From NCBI GenBank assembly GCA_046263755.1, contig JBJYZC010000015.1, forward strand, positions 1 to 64,000: a stretch of DNA of 64,000 bases, given 5' to 3'. Position 1 is the first letter of the stretch. Each line of letters opens with the position of its first letter. Under the pieces are notes generated by a model. The model was given only the letters and a program-made list of their open reading frames with translations. It was not told the origin of the DNA and did not search any database. Source of the stretch: Lachnocurva sp029100405 (GTDB lineage: Bacteria; Bacillota; Clostridia; Lachnospirales; Lachnospiraceae). This document shows, piece by piece, positions 34,406-43,907 of the stretch. The translations under genes and the position numbers were made by a program.

Positions 34406-35038
34406 CTACAGATCTCTTATGACTGCAAGCAGATTTCTGCAGGATCTCTCTATATCACCGGAAGCGAATATGCCGGAAATCACCGCGACCCCATCCAAAC
34501 CCAGGCCGGATAATTCCCTGATATTGTCTTCCGAAATTCCGCCGATTGCACATACCGGAATGTGCACCGCAGAAGTGATATCACGATAAGTATTACGGTC
34601 CATCGGCTTTGCATCCTTTTTTGTCTTCGTTCCAAAGGCCGCACCACAGCCGAGATAGTCGGCTCCGTCCGCCTCCGCTTGCAAAGCCTCTCTTACGTTA
34701 TGAGCTGTCGCTCCAATAATCTTGTCCGGGCCCAAAATTTCTCTGGCCCGTTTCACCTTCATATCGTCCTGGCCGATGTGGACACCATCCGCATCCGCTT
34801 TCTGACAAACGAAAACATCATCGTCAATCAGAAGCGGGACCTGATAATGATGGCAGAGATCTCGTAACAGAAGAGCCTCCGACAGGACCTCCTCGGATCT
34901 CATCTCCTTTTCACGAAGCTGAACCATCGTAACACCGGCACGTAAAGCCTCTTCTACAACATCCTCTAATCTCCTGCCTGACAACCAGCTTCGATCTGTA
35001 ACCGCATAGAGGTGAAGGCATTTTGCATTGAAATTCAT
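34406..35038 (-). CDS. thiE: Thiamine phosphate synthase
   Basis: Joins HMP-PP and thiazole phosphate into thiamine phosphate. LYAVTDRSWL, VQLREKEMRSEE, LIDDDVFVCQKADADGVHIGQDD and the C-terminal PVCAIGGIS, GVAVISGIF phosphate-binding loops fit. The ATG at 35038 follows GGAGG; an upstream in-frame start would run into thiM. 210 aa. Confidence 0.95.
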   Translation of the reverse strand: MNFNAKCLHLYAVTDRSWLSGRRLEDVVEEALRAGVTMVQLREKEMRSEEVLSEALLLRDLCHHYQVPLLIDDDVFVCQKADADGVHIGQDDMKVKRAREILGPDKIIGATAHNVREALQAEADGADYLGCGAAFGTKTKKDAKPMDRNTYRDITSAVHIPVCAIGGISEDNIRELSGLGLDGVAVISGIFASGDIERSCRNLLAVIRDL

Positions 35039-35060
35039 ATTTCCTCCAAATGATTGAACT

Positions 35061-35882
35061 CTACCACCCTGCCGCCTGACTGACCGCATCGATGAATAGT
35101 GTCCGAAAAGTCATGGTTCCCATCCAAGCCCTGGTCTTCATTTCTTCTTCTGCAAGTTCGGCCAGATGTCCATAGAAAAGAAGACTCTCATGTACCAGAG
35201 ATAGCAGATCCTCATGATTTCCATTAGAGTTCTCCACTACCTTATTCCATGCTCCAATAGAGGCCGCCAGGAATCCGGACAACATGCATCCACTGCCTGT
35301 GATCCTTTTTAGTAAAGGCGTTCCGGAAGTGCCGGCTAAGACCTGATCCGGGCTCACTGCATAATCGACCTCGCCAGTTACTGCGAGAACCGTATCCAAT
35401 TCTCGAGCTAATTTTCGAAGCTTCAAAGGATCCAGAGACAGTCCAACATCCTCTACTCCCTTCGACGGGAAGACAAGCCCCATCAGGGCAGCCATTTCCG
35501 ACTGATTTCCCCGGATACAAGTCGGATGTAATTCGCTTAAGAGCCTCTCCAGGAATTTCCTTCGATAAGGGGATGCACCGGCGCCGACCGGATCCAAAAT
35601 CAAAGGATGTCCCAATTCATTGGCCTTTTTCCCGGCTGCCAGCATAGCCTCAAGTTTTCCATCGGATGGCATACCGATATTCAATAAAGTAACATCGGAA
35701 ATCGCGGAAATCTCTTCCGCCTCTTTCGGGTCGTCCGCACAAATGGCGGTTGCTCCAGATGCCAGGATCAGATTAACGACATCTGTCATGGTCACCGGAT
35801 TGGTAATGGCATGAACCAGAGGTTTCTGCCTTCGGATCTCACCTATCACATCGTAATGATTACTCTTCTCAAAGCCTTCCAT
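35061..35882 (-). CDS. thiM: Hydroxyethylthiazole kinase
   Basis: Phosphorylates salvaged thiazole alcohol. PLVHAITNPVTMTDVVN, LDPVGAGAS and the C-terminal GSGCMLSG motif identify it (273 aa from the chosen start). The start is placed at the ATG at 35882; a GTG two codons before, nearer to TGGGGT, is equally possible. First gene after the riboswitch. Since thiC, thiG and thiF are absent, the operon looks like salvage. Confidence 0.93.
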   Translation of the reverse strand: MEGFEKSNHYDVIGEIRRQKPLVHAITNPVTMTDVVNLILASGATAICADDPKEAEEISAISDVTLLNIGMPSDGKLEAMLAAGKKANELGHPLILDPVGAGASPYRRKFLERLLSELHPTCIRGNQSEMAALMGLVFPSKGVEDVGLSLDPLKLRKLARELDTVLAVTGEVDYAVSPDQVLAGTSGTPLLKRITGSGCMLSGFLAASIGAWNKVVENSNGNHEDLLSLVHESLLFYGHLAELAEEEMKTRAWMGTMTFRTLFIDAVSQAAGW

Positions 35883-35909
35883 ATCCACAAGTCTTACCCC
35901 ATTTTGGGC

Positions 35910-35935
35910 AAAAAAAATCCTCCCGGACCGGGAGG
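35910..35935 (-). terminator. Expression-platform terminator of the TPP riboswitch
   Basis: Minus-strand CCTCCCGG and CCGGGAGG form a tight stem followed by A then T8. It sits between the riboswitch and thiM. Confidence 0.85.
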
Positions 35936-36004
35936 TGCACAAACAAAAGTCAGATGAAAATCGAATCTGCAATAACAAAATTCCGATTCGCTTCTCTTAG
36001 AACT

Positions 36005-36105
36005 TTCAGCTTCCTTACGCCGGTATTACCCGGGTCAAGTTTTAAGGGTCCGATGATTCTGATCTCATCGGTCTCAGCAAAAGCGCCCCTAGCGGAAATA
36101 TTCTT
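36005..36105 (-). promoter_or_regulatory. TPP riboswitch (THI element)
   Basis: Read on the minus strand: GGGGCGC, then GCTGAGA, a variable stem, ACCCTTAAAACTTGA, CCGGGTAATACCGGCGTA and AGGAAG. These are the conserved elements of the thiamine pyrophosphate aptamer. It should switch off thiMEWD when TPP is abundant. Confidence 0.93.
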
Positions 36106-36130
36106 TTATTCTCTTTCACAAGCAATTTTC

Positions 36131-36159
36131 ATTGTATACTTTCGCCAAGTTACTGTCAA
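36131..36159 (-). promoter_or_regulatory. thi operon promoter
   Basis: Minus-strand TTGACA, 17-bp spacer, TACAAT, about 20 bp before the riboswitch. Confidence 0.8.
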
Positions 36160-36194
36160 CCCTGGCCATTTCTTGTGGCTGGGAGCACAGCTGC

Positions 36195-37178
36195 TTAGTT
36201 CTTCGAACCGCTCTCCTTCCTGGCTCCTTCAGCAGCCATATTCTGTGCATCGTTGGCATGATCGATGCCTGCTTTTTTTGCCTCATCCTCTGTCAAGAGT
36301 ACCCCCTGGACAAGAAAGCGCTCTGTCTCCACACTATTACAAGTCGAAAGTGTCAGGATCTTATCATCCGAAACCAGGGAAGAAGCGATTGCATTATCAA
36401 CATTCCCCTTGTAGAGTTGCTGGAAAGATTTGAGATAGGTATTCCAGACATCGTCCTCCTTAAAGTCATTAAAATACGCAAGGATCAGGCGATCATCATA
36501 ATTATAGGCTGCAAAAACCTGGTAGACATACTTGGCATTTGGCGTATAGATATAAATATAGGGATTTTCCTTAAAGAAATTCTTATCTTCATACTTATGC
36601 AGGCTGGTAAACATAGTTCCATTCTTCATGTTGTGTCCGTAAAGTACGGTCATGCGGTCAGAAAAATCTTTGGCATTTCTTTTCTGAGAATAGATCGCGC
36701 CCGGATATCCGGATGCCTTATTCACCTGATGCATGAGATAGAAGTCTTCTTTCTCATTCTCAGAAGATTGCAGAACCGGATAGTTGACATTACTGTTCGG
36801 AACAACGATCCAAGCGTAAATGTCCGGGTTCAAAGCCTGTAGGGCCTTCCAGTCGATTTCCTCCGGAGCCGACTCGGCCTGTTCCTTCTGAGTGGGTACC
36901 ACTTTTGAAATCTTCTGAACTTTGCGATTGGTCCGGTCCTTATAATAGCGGTATCCCTGGTAGCCGGCAAAAGCCAGAACCATCACTGCCACGATCAGAA
37001 TAAAGGAAAGAATAAGATGCTTTTTTCCCTTTTTCCGTTCGGAAGCATCATTTTCTCCAGGATTCCCGCCAGAAATTCCACCAGTTTCCATCTTCTCAGC
37101 CACATTCTTATTCGCAATCGTCTCATTCATATCTCTAAGATCCAGATCCGACATCTTTGCCTTTTTATTCTCTTCCAT
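36195..37178 (-). CDS. srtB: Class B sortase
   Basis: A 327-residue transpeptidase that links surface proteins to peptidoglycan. A charged cytosolic N-terminus (~50 aa) leads to one membrane helix (LILSFILIVAVMVLAFAG), and the catalytic domain holds the His in LYGHNMKNGTMF, the Cys in TLSTCN and the Arg in ERFLVQG. The TLSTC box and the long N-terminal part of the domain are class B features. ATG at 37178 follows GGGAGG. Candidate substrates with SPxTG motifs are encoded at 39.2 and 55.8 kb. Confidence 0.92.
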   Translation of the reverse strand: MEENKKAKMSDLDLRDMNETIANKNVAEKMETGGISGGNPGENDASERKKGKKHLILSFILIVAVMVLAFAGYQGYRYYKDRTNRKVQKISKVVPTQKEQAESAPEEIDWKALQALNPDIYAWIVVPNSNVNYPVLQSSENEKEDFYLMHQVNKASGYPGAIYSQKRNAKDFSDRMTVLYGHNMKNGTMFTSLHKYEDKNFFKENPYIYIYTPNAKYVYQVFAAYNYDDRLILAYFNDFKEDDVWNTYLKSFQQLYKGNVDNAIASSLVSDDKILTLSTCNSVETERFLVQGVLLTEDEAKKAGIDHANDAQNMAAEGARKESGSKN

Positions 37179-37304
37179 GAAAATTTTCCTCCCGAATTGC
37201 ATTATATCGCATCCGCTTGAATCTTGTCATTTGTCTTAGTCGAAAAAGCCCTTCCTGACAGCTTCCGACTTATTTGCTGAAATCCTTACATAAAAGCCTC
37301 TGCT

Positions 37305-39044
37305 TTATTCAGCATATGCCCTTAATATCTTCTCTGCATCCTCTGTCAATGTGAATTTTGGTTTGTCTTTGATCCTCCAAGCCAAAGGATTGGTCGAAGC
37401 TTTGGTATCTATCAGAAGCTTCTTTATTTCTGAAACCGCAGTGATTGCCTTGTCGCACTGTGCTGTCTCCCCGCTCTCCTTATAAGAATCAATCGCCTTT
37501 CCCAGTTTCTCCACATAATTGGAAAGGATCTCATTCTGATAAGGCGAAAGTGCTGCCGCCTTCTTCCCATATCGGATCATGGCCTGGTAATCCCCCTTCG
37601 CGTTCGCCTCATTCATATATAGCACATAGACGGAAGAATTGTATGGATCCAGTTTTAACACAGATTCTGCAAATTCCTCTGCTGTGTCATAGTCCCGCGC
37701 CGCATAGACCTGTGCCATGGCATACTTATAATCCAAGGGATAAATCTTCCAAGCGACATCCGGATGGCCGGCATAGTCCAGGGCATCTCCGATGCCGATC
37801 CATGCCGACAGGCAAATATAGACCAGACATGTCGTAGTCAGGATACTCTTTGTCTTGAATCCGGACCACTCCCAAGAAAAGCACTTGCCCTCTTCCCAGG
37901 GAAGCTCGAGTAAAAGGATCCAAATCATGGGGAAAAACTGCAGATCCCAGTCCATGATCATATGAAGTGAAATCAAAACCAAAAGTAAGCGCTGCAAACC
38001 CCGGGACTTCCTCAAGCCATGTATGATCATGGTCACAAAACCGATCCCGCCGATCCATCCATAATCCAGGAATGCCTGGAGATATTCATTATGGACAAAC
38101 TTCACCTCATAATATCCACGCTGGAAAAGGCCCTCCATCTGATGATAGCCGAGATAGCCTAAGCCGAAAGGATGCCGGACGATCACCGGAAGGGCATCCA
38201 TCCAGTAGAGAAGGCGACCTACAAAAGTACTTGATTTCCCGGAAATGGTCACAAACCGCCCAATAGAAGCAACATTTCCTGTGACCAGGACATAAACAAT
38301 CGCTGCTGCCAAGACCAAACCGGTCAAAACAGCCAGCGTTTTCCTGGTCAATGGATACTTGATCAGAGACCATACGACAACAGCCAACGTCAGGAGAAAT
38401 GTATACCGGCTCCCGGTCCACAGGATCCCGCCCATCAATGCAGCCGGCAGAAGAAAGAGGCGGAAAGCTTTCTTTCCCTTGCTTCCATCCTCATGGGATC
38501 GGTCTCCATTTTGCCAGAGCAAAACCGACAGGCAAAGCAAGAGATAGAGGGCACAGACATTGGCATACTGGAAGAGACCGTTCAAACGCCCGCTCAGAAT
38601 AACAAAATTTCTTGTTTTGGGAAAAGCGCATAGAAACAAAGAGACAAGAAGAAGGGCAAAACCGGTCTCCGGCATGGTATGAAGTGCAGTCTTTCTCGTC
38701 TTCGGATCCACTTGCATCAGGAGGAAGCCAAATACGGCAGCTGACAAGATAACAGCAAAGCCCTCTAAGCCAGTTCCATAATCTACACCGAAAAAGATCG
38801 ACAGGAGACTGCCCAGAAGAATCAATCCGCCGGCTAATGTCGTTCGATTCCAATAGAAGCGACACTCTTTTCTTGTTGCTATCAGGATCAGAAAACTTAC
38901 TGCAACAAGGATCCCTGCAAAGAGACTGGTGTAGATGGATGCCAGGCCCAGAAGGAAGGGGCTGATCTCAAATAGGTAAACCAGGAGATTATCTCCGCCG
39001 GCTATCGATTGTGATTTTTTTGAATGTTTCTGTGAAGTTTTCAT
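37305..39044 (-). CDS. O-antigen ligase-like membrane protein with TPR-like tail
   Basis: 579 aa from the ATG at 39044. Around ten to twelve hydrophobic segments (residues ~15-405) include the Wzy/WaaL-type region (GRLNGLFQYANVCALYL and a later HNEYLQAFLDYGWIG), followed by a soluble C-terminal part with helical repeats (~430-579). Such proteins polymerise or transfer glycans at the outer face of the membrane. Starting further upstream would place the start inside the terminator at 39111-39137, so I reject that. Substrate unknown. Confidence 0.8.
   Translation of the reverse strand: MKTSQKHSKKSQSIAGGDNLLVYLFEISPFLLGLASIYTSLFAGILVAVSFLILIATRKECRFYWNRTTLAGGLILLGSLLSIFFGVDYGTGLEGFAVILSAAVFGFLLMQVDPKTRKTALHTMPETGFALLLVSLFLCAFPKTRNFVILSGRLNGLFQYANVCALYLLLCLSVLLWQNGDRSHEDGSKGKKAFRLFLLPAALMGGILWTGSRYTFLLTLAVVVWSLIKYPLTRKTLAVLTGLVLAAAIVYVLVTGNVASIGRFVTISGKSSTFVGRLLYWMDALPVIVRHPFGLGYLGYHQMEGLFQRGYYEVKFVHNEYLQAFLDYGWIGGIGFVTMIIHGLRKSRGLQRLLLVLISLHMIMDWDLQFFPMIWILLLELPWEEGKCFSWEWSGFKTKSILTTTCLVYICLSAWIGIGDALDYAGHPDVAWKIYPLDYKYAMAQVYAARDYDTAEEFAESVLKLDPYNSSVYVLYMNEANAKGDYQAMIRYGKKAAALSPYQNEILSNYVEKLGKAIDSYKESGETAQCDKAITAVSEIKKLLIDTKASTNPLAWRIKDKPKFTLTEDAEKILRAYAE
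37813..37824 (+). repeat. Near copy of 12-mer motif (CAAATATAGACC)
   Basis: One mismatch, inside the membrane-protein gene and antisense to it. Confidence 0.5.
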
Positions 39045-39103
39045 ATTTTCATTCCAGAATAATGTACTGCATTTACAAGCATAGTATATCCCTGCAAGCT
39101 CAT

Positions 39104-39137
39104 AAAAAAACTGCTCTGCAATCAATTCACAGAGCAG
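39104..39137 (-). terminator. Terminator after the SPKTG surface protein gene
   Basis: Minus-strand CTGCTCTG pairs with CAGAGCAG and is followed by T7. Confidence 0.85.
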
Positions 39138-39173
39138 TTTTTCCTTCAAAGCAATCAGGGATGATAGAACATA

Positions 39174-40907
39174 TTAAAATTCTCCGGTCTTCGGGGATTT
39201 CGTTGCCGGCTTAGCCGATTTTGTCTTGAGCGTCGTTGCCTTCGTTGCTGTAGAAGTTACTGTTGTCTTAGTTGTTGCAGAAGCTGTCGTTTCTGCAACT
39301 GTATTCTCAGCAATCTTCTTCTCAATAATCGTATCATTGGCAGCGGTCGCATCCTCTGCTCCCATGGGTTTGTCCGAAAGCACGATTACATAGTCGGATG
39401 CATGGGTGAACTTGAGTTTAGCATTTCCATCCTTGTCAATTTCAGATCGAGAGATGTATTCAAAGGTTCCATCCGGCTTATACCAATAGAGGTTAGCAAA
39501 CTTGTCCTGATTTTCTTCTCCGACATTCCAGGTAAGGGTTGCATCGAAGCCAAGAGGGCCCTCATGCGCAAGGGAGATTTGCTTGGTAGCTTTTGAGCCT
39601 GCAAGGCTTGCAACAGCATCACTGGGAACAGCATTTTTCACACTGACTTCCAGATTAATATCAGATGTTTCCCTGATTTCCTTTCCATTAATTGTCCAAT
39701 TGTATGCGCCCATATCCAGGTCAAGATCTATATCATGACCCTTGACTGCCTCTAGATATTCCTTCGGAACAACCGTAGCAAGTCCCATTGGAACATAGTA
39801 TGGTATTGTTCCCTGGTTCGGATGACTCTTCAAATATTTCACTGTCGATTCTATGGAGCTAATATATTCCTCTTTCTGCTCCTTGGTCACTTTAAGCGGT
39901 TGATCTGTTTCCCAAACTGCCTGAAAAGACATATTGGAATGAACCGTATAAGTTGTGCCCGAAATCAATGTGTTTGATGGTTTAGAGCCATTGAAAGAAG
40001 TCACATTCAACCATCTTACTGCTTTTCCACCAATAGAAGATGGAAGGGTAATTTTCGAGCCTTCTTCAACAATCTGAGATTTCAATGTTTCAGAATCAGC
40101 CTTTGGTACATTCTCCAAGATAGTTTGCTGCGGATCATATACTTCATTCGGATCCAGAATATCATAGATTACCTGGAAATTTGTGGTTTTTGTATATACA
40201 TATGGTAGCTTTGCGTCAGCAGTCCAGCTATAATTCAGGCCTGATGTCATATCATTCGGTGTGAAATTTTCCATTCCTTTAACAAAAGTCTGAGGATCAT
40301 TTATATCCTTGTCTAGCAGGAAATAGTTCCAATCCTCTTTATATCCAAATCTGGCTTCTGCCGGATACACATAGTTTACGCCCCACAAAATCTTATCCCC
40401 ATATGTAGGGTATGCAGAAAAATAATAATCTGGCAGAAAATCTTGGTCTGATTCAACGATTTCTCGTTTAAGTACATCCAAAAGCCCATTTTTATCTAAG
40501 AATCCACTATAATTACCCGTGAAATACATGGAAGGACTGTATACAAATCCGGTGAATTTTTCACCCTGATACGTCTGTGCTACTTCTGATTCCATTTGGT
40601 CTATTCCGAGCGCTTTATACAGATCCTCTGCTGTCATACCTTTCGTATAAGTAACATGTTTTTGATTCGAGGGTGAAATACCAACATTCCCACTCTTATC
40701 TACATAATATACATCCATGATTAGCGACTTATGCTTCGCGGGTCTATCTGTATTATCTGTCGGTGTATTGTACGTACTTCCTGTTGGCGTATTGTATGTA
40801 CTTCCAGTCGGTGTTTCTGCATTTGCACCCGTTACATTAAAAACAAGGGTCAAAGCAAAAACAGCAGCCAGGAGCAAGGCAAAACGCTTTTTCATTCCTT
40901 CTTTCAT
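39174..40907 (-). CDS. Secreted surface protein ending in SPKTGEF
   Basis: 577 aa, no family recognised. A signal peptide (residues 1-30, ending GANAE) is followed by short STYNTPTG repeats, a large mixed alpha/beta region with many aromatic residues, an immunoglobulin-like part, and a Thr/Ala/Lys-rich stalk. It stops just after SPKTG, a class B sortase motif, with no hydrophobic segment or basic tail. Other frames beyond the stop encode no such anchor before the terminator. It is thus either released, attached in an unusual way, or a truncated sortase substrate. Confidence 0.8.
   Translation of the reverse strand: MKEGMKKRFALLLAAVFALTLVFNVTGANAETPTGSTYNTPTGSTYNTPTDNTDRPAKHKSLIMDVYYVDKSGNVGISPSNQKHVTYTKGMTAEDLYKALGIDQMESEVAQTYQGEKFTGFVYSPSMYFTGNYSGFLDKNGLLDVLKREIVESDQDFLPDYYFSAYPTYGDKILWGVNYVYPAEARFGYKEDWNYFLLDKDINDPQTFVKGMENFTPNDMTSGLNYSWTADAKLPYVYTKTTNFQVIYDILDPNEVYDPQQTILENVPKADSETLKSQIVEEGSKITLPSSIGGKAVRWLNVTSFNGSKPSNTLISGTTYTVHSNMSFQAVWETDQPLKVTKEQKEEYISSIESTVKYLKSHPNQGTIPYYVPMGLATVVPKEYLEAVKGHDIDLDLDMGAYNWTINGKEIRETSDINLEVSVKNAVPSDAVASLAGSKATKQISLAHEGPLGFDATLTWNVGEENQDKFANLYWYKPDGTFEYISRSEIDKDGNAKLKFTHASDYVIVLSDKPMGAEDATAANDTIIEKKIAENTVAETTASATTKTTVTSTATKATTLKTKSAKPATKSPKTGEF
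40738..40818 (-). repeat. 24-bp coding repeats in the surface protein gene
   Basis: Three copies of the unit for STYNTPT(G/D), period 24 bp, near the mature N-terminus. Confidence 0.8.
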
Positions 40908-41064
40908 CCTATCCTCCTTTTAAATGAAAAAATCTCATCCCTGAAAACGCTTTGTCAACATATGTATATTAGCCCCTCAGATAGTAATTTTCAATCGTTA
41001 CTATGTAAATTTTTTCTACCTCTACCACTAATGGGAATCTTCTGTAAATAATGTCTAAAAAAAA

Positions 41065-41097
41065 GAACCTGTTCTACATTCCTTGTAGAACAGGCTC
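41065..41097 (-). terminator. Terminator after the DUF2798-like gene
   Basis: Minus-strand GAGCCTGTTCTACA pairs with TGTAGAACAGGTTC, followed by T8. Confidence 0.85.
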
Positions 41098-41106
41098 TAT
41101 TTATAC

Positions 41107-41610
41107 TCAATCTTCGATTTCTAAACTCTCCTGCCTTGCTGCAGTTTTGGCATCGGTCTGTCTTTCGCGGAAGATCAGGCGGAAAATCAGGCGAACCAGC
41201 GGGCCGCAGTAAAAGAGCTGATAGAGAATTGCCATCGGGAAGTTCATGCCCCAGGTCTGGATCCAGGTGGCAAAATTTTTGGTGTCTTTGAAGAGGATGG
41301 TTGCAATCAGGCTCATGGTCGGGCACATGATGCAGCAGATATTGATGGAGATCGCATAGGTGATAAACTGAGGGCGATCGGTCGGCCGCATAACGCGAAA
41401 AGCCAGTATGCGAGCAATTTTTCCTACGACAAAGAATTCCAGCACAAAGGCAATCGGCACCATGATGGGCATTTCATGAAATGCGGCAAGAAATGTCTCT
41501 GCTTTGACTCCTCCCATATTGAGGGCGACATTATAAACGATCATTCCATAAACCATGATTGTTGCCATAATGGCTGTGAAAACGACATCCTGAAATTTGT
41601 TTTTCGGCAT
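41107..41610 (-). CDS. DUF2798-like integral membrane protein
   Basis: 167 aa from the ATG at 41610, which follows AAGGAGG. Four hydrophobic segments arranged as two similar halves (residues ~10-35, 45-70, 85-110, 120-145), as in DUF2798 proteins of unknown function. A charged C-terminus follows. Monocistronic with its own terminator. Confidence 0.7.
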   Translation of the reverse strand: MPKNKFQDVVFTAIMATIMVYGMIVYNVALNMGGVKAETFLAAFHEMPIMVPIAFVLEFFVVGKIARILAFRVMRPTDRPQFITYAISINICCIMCPTMSLIATILFKDTKNFATWIQTWGMNFPMAILYQLFYCGPLVRLIFRLIFRERQTDAKTAARQESLEIED

Positions 41611-41777
41611 AGATTCCTCCTTAGAAAATAACATTACACACGACTATGTGTTGTTCGTTATCCCTTAAGAGAAGGTCGTTTCCAATGAGACCATAGTCAA
41701 ACGACAGAATGATAACACAATTTTACTTTCCTTGTAAGTACTTTTTTCTTACACCGCTCAATTTCACAGCAAATCAG

Positions 41778-41880
41778 TTCCCATCCTTGCTCTCACATGG
41801 GAAAGATTCCCACCGGCTTTAATCGGCGCAAACTTCAGCGCGTCCCATCCTTGCCCTCACATGTGAAAGATTCCCGGAAT
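41778..41880 (-). repeat. 64-bp duplication next to the trpA 3' end
   Basis: CCCATCCTTGCTCTCACATG at 41780 recurs at 41844 with few changes, together with GAAAGATTCCC. It ends about 9 bp before the trpA stop; whether the gene tail itself is included is unclear. Confidence 0.75.
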
Positions 41881-41888
41881 CACCGTCC

Positions 41889-42665
41889 TTATGCCCCATG
41901 CACAGCCTCTGCCATGGACCGGACATATTCCCGAATGGGGTCTGCCGCATCCCTGCCGTATTTTGCCAAAAGTTTCACAACTGCGGATCCTACAATGGCG
42001 CCATCGGAAAGACCTGCCATCTCCTTCGCCTGTTCCGGTGTCGAGATGCCGAAGCCGACGGCACAAGGAATCTTTGTCGCAGAACGGACCAGCTTTGTCA
42101 TAGCTCCGATGTCCGTTGTGATCTTGTTCCGTGTGCCCGTAACGCCAAGAGAAGATACCATGTAAACAAACCCTTTTGCCTCTTTGGCGATCATAGAGAT
42201 CCGGTTTTTTGACGTTGGCGCCACCATGGAGATCAGGTCGATCCCGTACTTTTTTGCCAGAGGAGCGAAATCCTCCTTCTCTTCATAGGGAACGTCCGGC
42301 AAAATCAGTCCGTCGACGCCGGCTTCCTCTGCCTTCTGCATGAATCGCTCCGTCCCGTAGGAGAAGACAACGTTGGCATAGGTCATATAAACCAGTGGAA
42401 TATCGACCGTTTCTCTCAGTTTCTTTGTCAATTTGAAGACGGAATCCGTCGTGATTCCACCATCCAGGGCTCTCTTGTCGGCTTCCATGATGACAGGGCC
42501 CTCTGCTGTCGGATCGGAGAAAGGAATACCAAGCTCTATTAAGTCTGCTCCTCCCTCAACAGCCGCATGAACAGCCTTTTCAGTGGTCAAAAGATCAGGA
42601 TCTCCTACGGTAAGGAAAACGATGAAAGCCTTCTTATTATTAAATGCGTTCTGAATTCGATTCAT
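41889..42665 (-). CDS. trpA: Tryptophan synthase alpha chain
   Basis: Cleaves indole-3-glycerol phosphate to indole, which passes to TrpB. LTVGDPDLLTTEKAV, the catalytic Glu in LIELGIPFSDP, Asp in LILPDVPYEE and GFGISTPEQ are present; 258 aa from ATG 42665, which follows AGGAG. Last gene of the trpD-CF-B-A operon. Confidence 0.95.
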   Translation of the reverse strand: MNRIQNAFNNKKAFIVFLTVGDPDLLTTEKAVHAAVEGGADLIELGIPFSDPTAEGPVIMEADKRALDGGITTDSVFKLTKKLRETVDIPLVYMTYANVVFSYGTERFMQKAEEAGVDGLILPDVPYEEKEDFAPLAKKYGIDLISMVAPTSKNRISMIAKEAKGFVYMVSSLGVTGTRNKITTDIGAMTKLVRSATKIPCAVGFGISTPEQAKEMAGLSDGAIVGSAVVKLLAKYGRDAADPIREYVRSMAEAVHGA

Positions 42666-42700
42666 ATCTGCTCCTTTTTTTGGTCTGCATTTCCCCTGAA

Positions 42701-43891
42701 TCAATCGTGAATATCCTGGCCTCTGTAGCGGGCTATGGCGGCGCAGTCTTTATCGCCGCGGCCGGAGACCGTCACCATCAGAATCTGATCTCTCGACATT
42801 GTCGGTGCCAGCTTCATGGCAAAGGCCAGGGCATGGGCAGATTCGATGGCAGGAATGATCCCTTCGGTCCGGGAGAGATATTCGAAGGCATTGACTGCCT
42901 CGTCATCTGTAATAGCAACGTACTCGGCCCGACCGATCTCATGGAGATAGGCATGTTCGGGGCCAATGCCCGGATAGTCCAGGCCGGCGGAAATCGAGTA
43001 GACAGGAGCGATCTGGCCATATTCATTCTGGCAGAAATAGGATTTCATTCCATGGAAAATACCAAGTTTTCCTGTATTCATGGTCGCTGCGGTGTCACCT
43101 GTGTCGATCCCGCGCCCTGCTGCCTCGCAGCCGATCAGGCGGACCCCTTGATCCTTGATATAATGATAGAAGGAGCCGATGGCATTGGATCCTCCGCCAA
43201 CACAAGCAATGACAGCATCCGGCAAACGACCTTCCTTCTCCAGGATCTGTGCTCTGGATTCTTTGGAAATGACGGCCTGGAAGTCCCGGACAATGGTCGG
43301 GAAGGGGTGGGGTCCCATACAGGAGCCGAGACAATAATGGGTGTCCTCGATCCGTGAGGTCCATTCTCTCATGGCCTGGGAAACGGCATCCTTCAGCGTT
43401 CCGGTTCCGTCTGTGACCGGGACGACATCTGCGCCCAAAAGCTTCATTTTATAGACATTCAAGGCCTGTCGCTCGCAGTCAACTTTGCCCATAAAGATCA
43501 CACAGTCCATCCCGAGAAGAGCCGCTGCCGTTGCGGTGGCAACGCCGTGCTGGCCGGCACCGGTCTCCGCGATCAGTCTCGTCTTCCCCATTTTTTTCGC
43601 CAGAAGAGCCTGGCCCAGGCAGTTATTGATCTTATGTGCGCCGGTATGATTCAGATCTTCTCGCTTGAGATAAATCTTAGCTCCGCCCAAATCTTTGGTC
43701 ATCTTCTCAGCATAGTAGAGTCGGGATGGGCGGCCGGCATATTCATTCAAAAGCCTGGTCAACTCCTGATTAAATTCCGGATCATCCTTATATTTCTGAT
43801 AAGCTTCTTCCAGCTCTATAACAGCATTCATCAAGGTTTCCGGTATATACTGACCGCCGAAAATTCCAAATCTTCCTTTTGACTTTGTCAT
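42701..43891 (-). CDS. trpB: Tryptophan synthase beta chain
   Basis: PLP enzyme that makes tryptophan from indole and serine. The PLP lysine is in HTGAHKINNCLGQ, the phosphate loop in GGGSNAIG, and the opening FGIFGGQYIPETLM is characteristic; 396 aa is full length. Located 16 bp after trpCF and 35 bp before trpA. Confidence 0.96.
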   Translation of the reverse strand: MTKSKGRFGIFGGQYIPETLMNAVIELEEAYQKYKDDPEFNQELTRLLNEYAGRPSRLYYAEKMTKDLGGAKIYLKREDLNHTGAHKINNCLGQALLAKKMGKTRLIAETGAGQHGVATATAAALLGMDCVIFMGKVDCERQALNVYKMKLLGADVVPVTDGTGTLKDAVSQAMREWTSRIEDTHYCLGSCMGPHPFPTIVRDFQAVISKESRAQILEKEGRLPDAVIACVGGGSNAIGSFYHYIKDQGVRLIGCEAAGRGIDTGDTAATMNTGKLGIFHGMKSYFCQNEYGQIAPVYSISAGLDYPGIGPEHAYLHEIGRAEYVAITDDEAVNAFEYLSRTEGIIPAIESAHALAFAMKLAPTMSRDQILMVTVSGRGDKDCAAIARYRGQDIHD

Positions 43892-43907
43892 GTGTTTCCT
43901 CTCTTTC

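Noticed and set aside
37305..39149. Longer start for the O-antigen-ligase-like gene
   Set aside because: The added 35 codons include the terminator of the upstream gene and lack a signal-like sequence; ATG 39044 is more sensible.
39174..39240. Frameshift hiding a sortase anchor in the SPKTG protein
   Set aside because: Neither of the other frames encodes a hydrophobic helix before the terminator.
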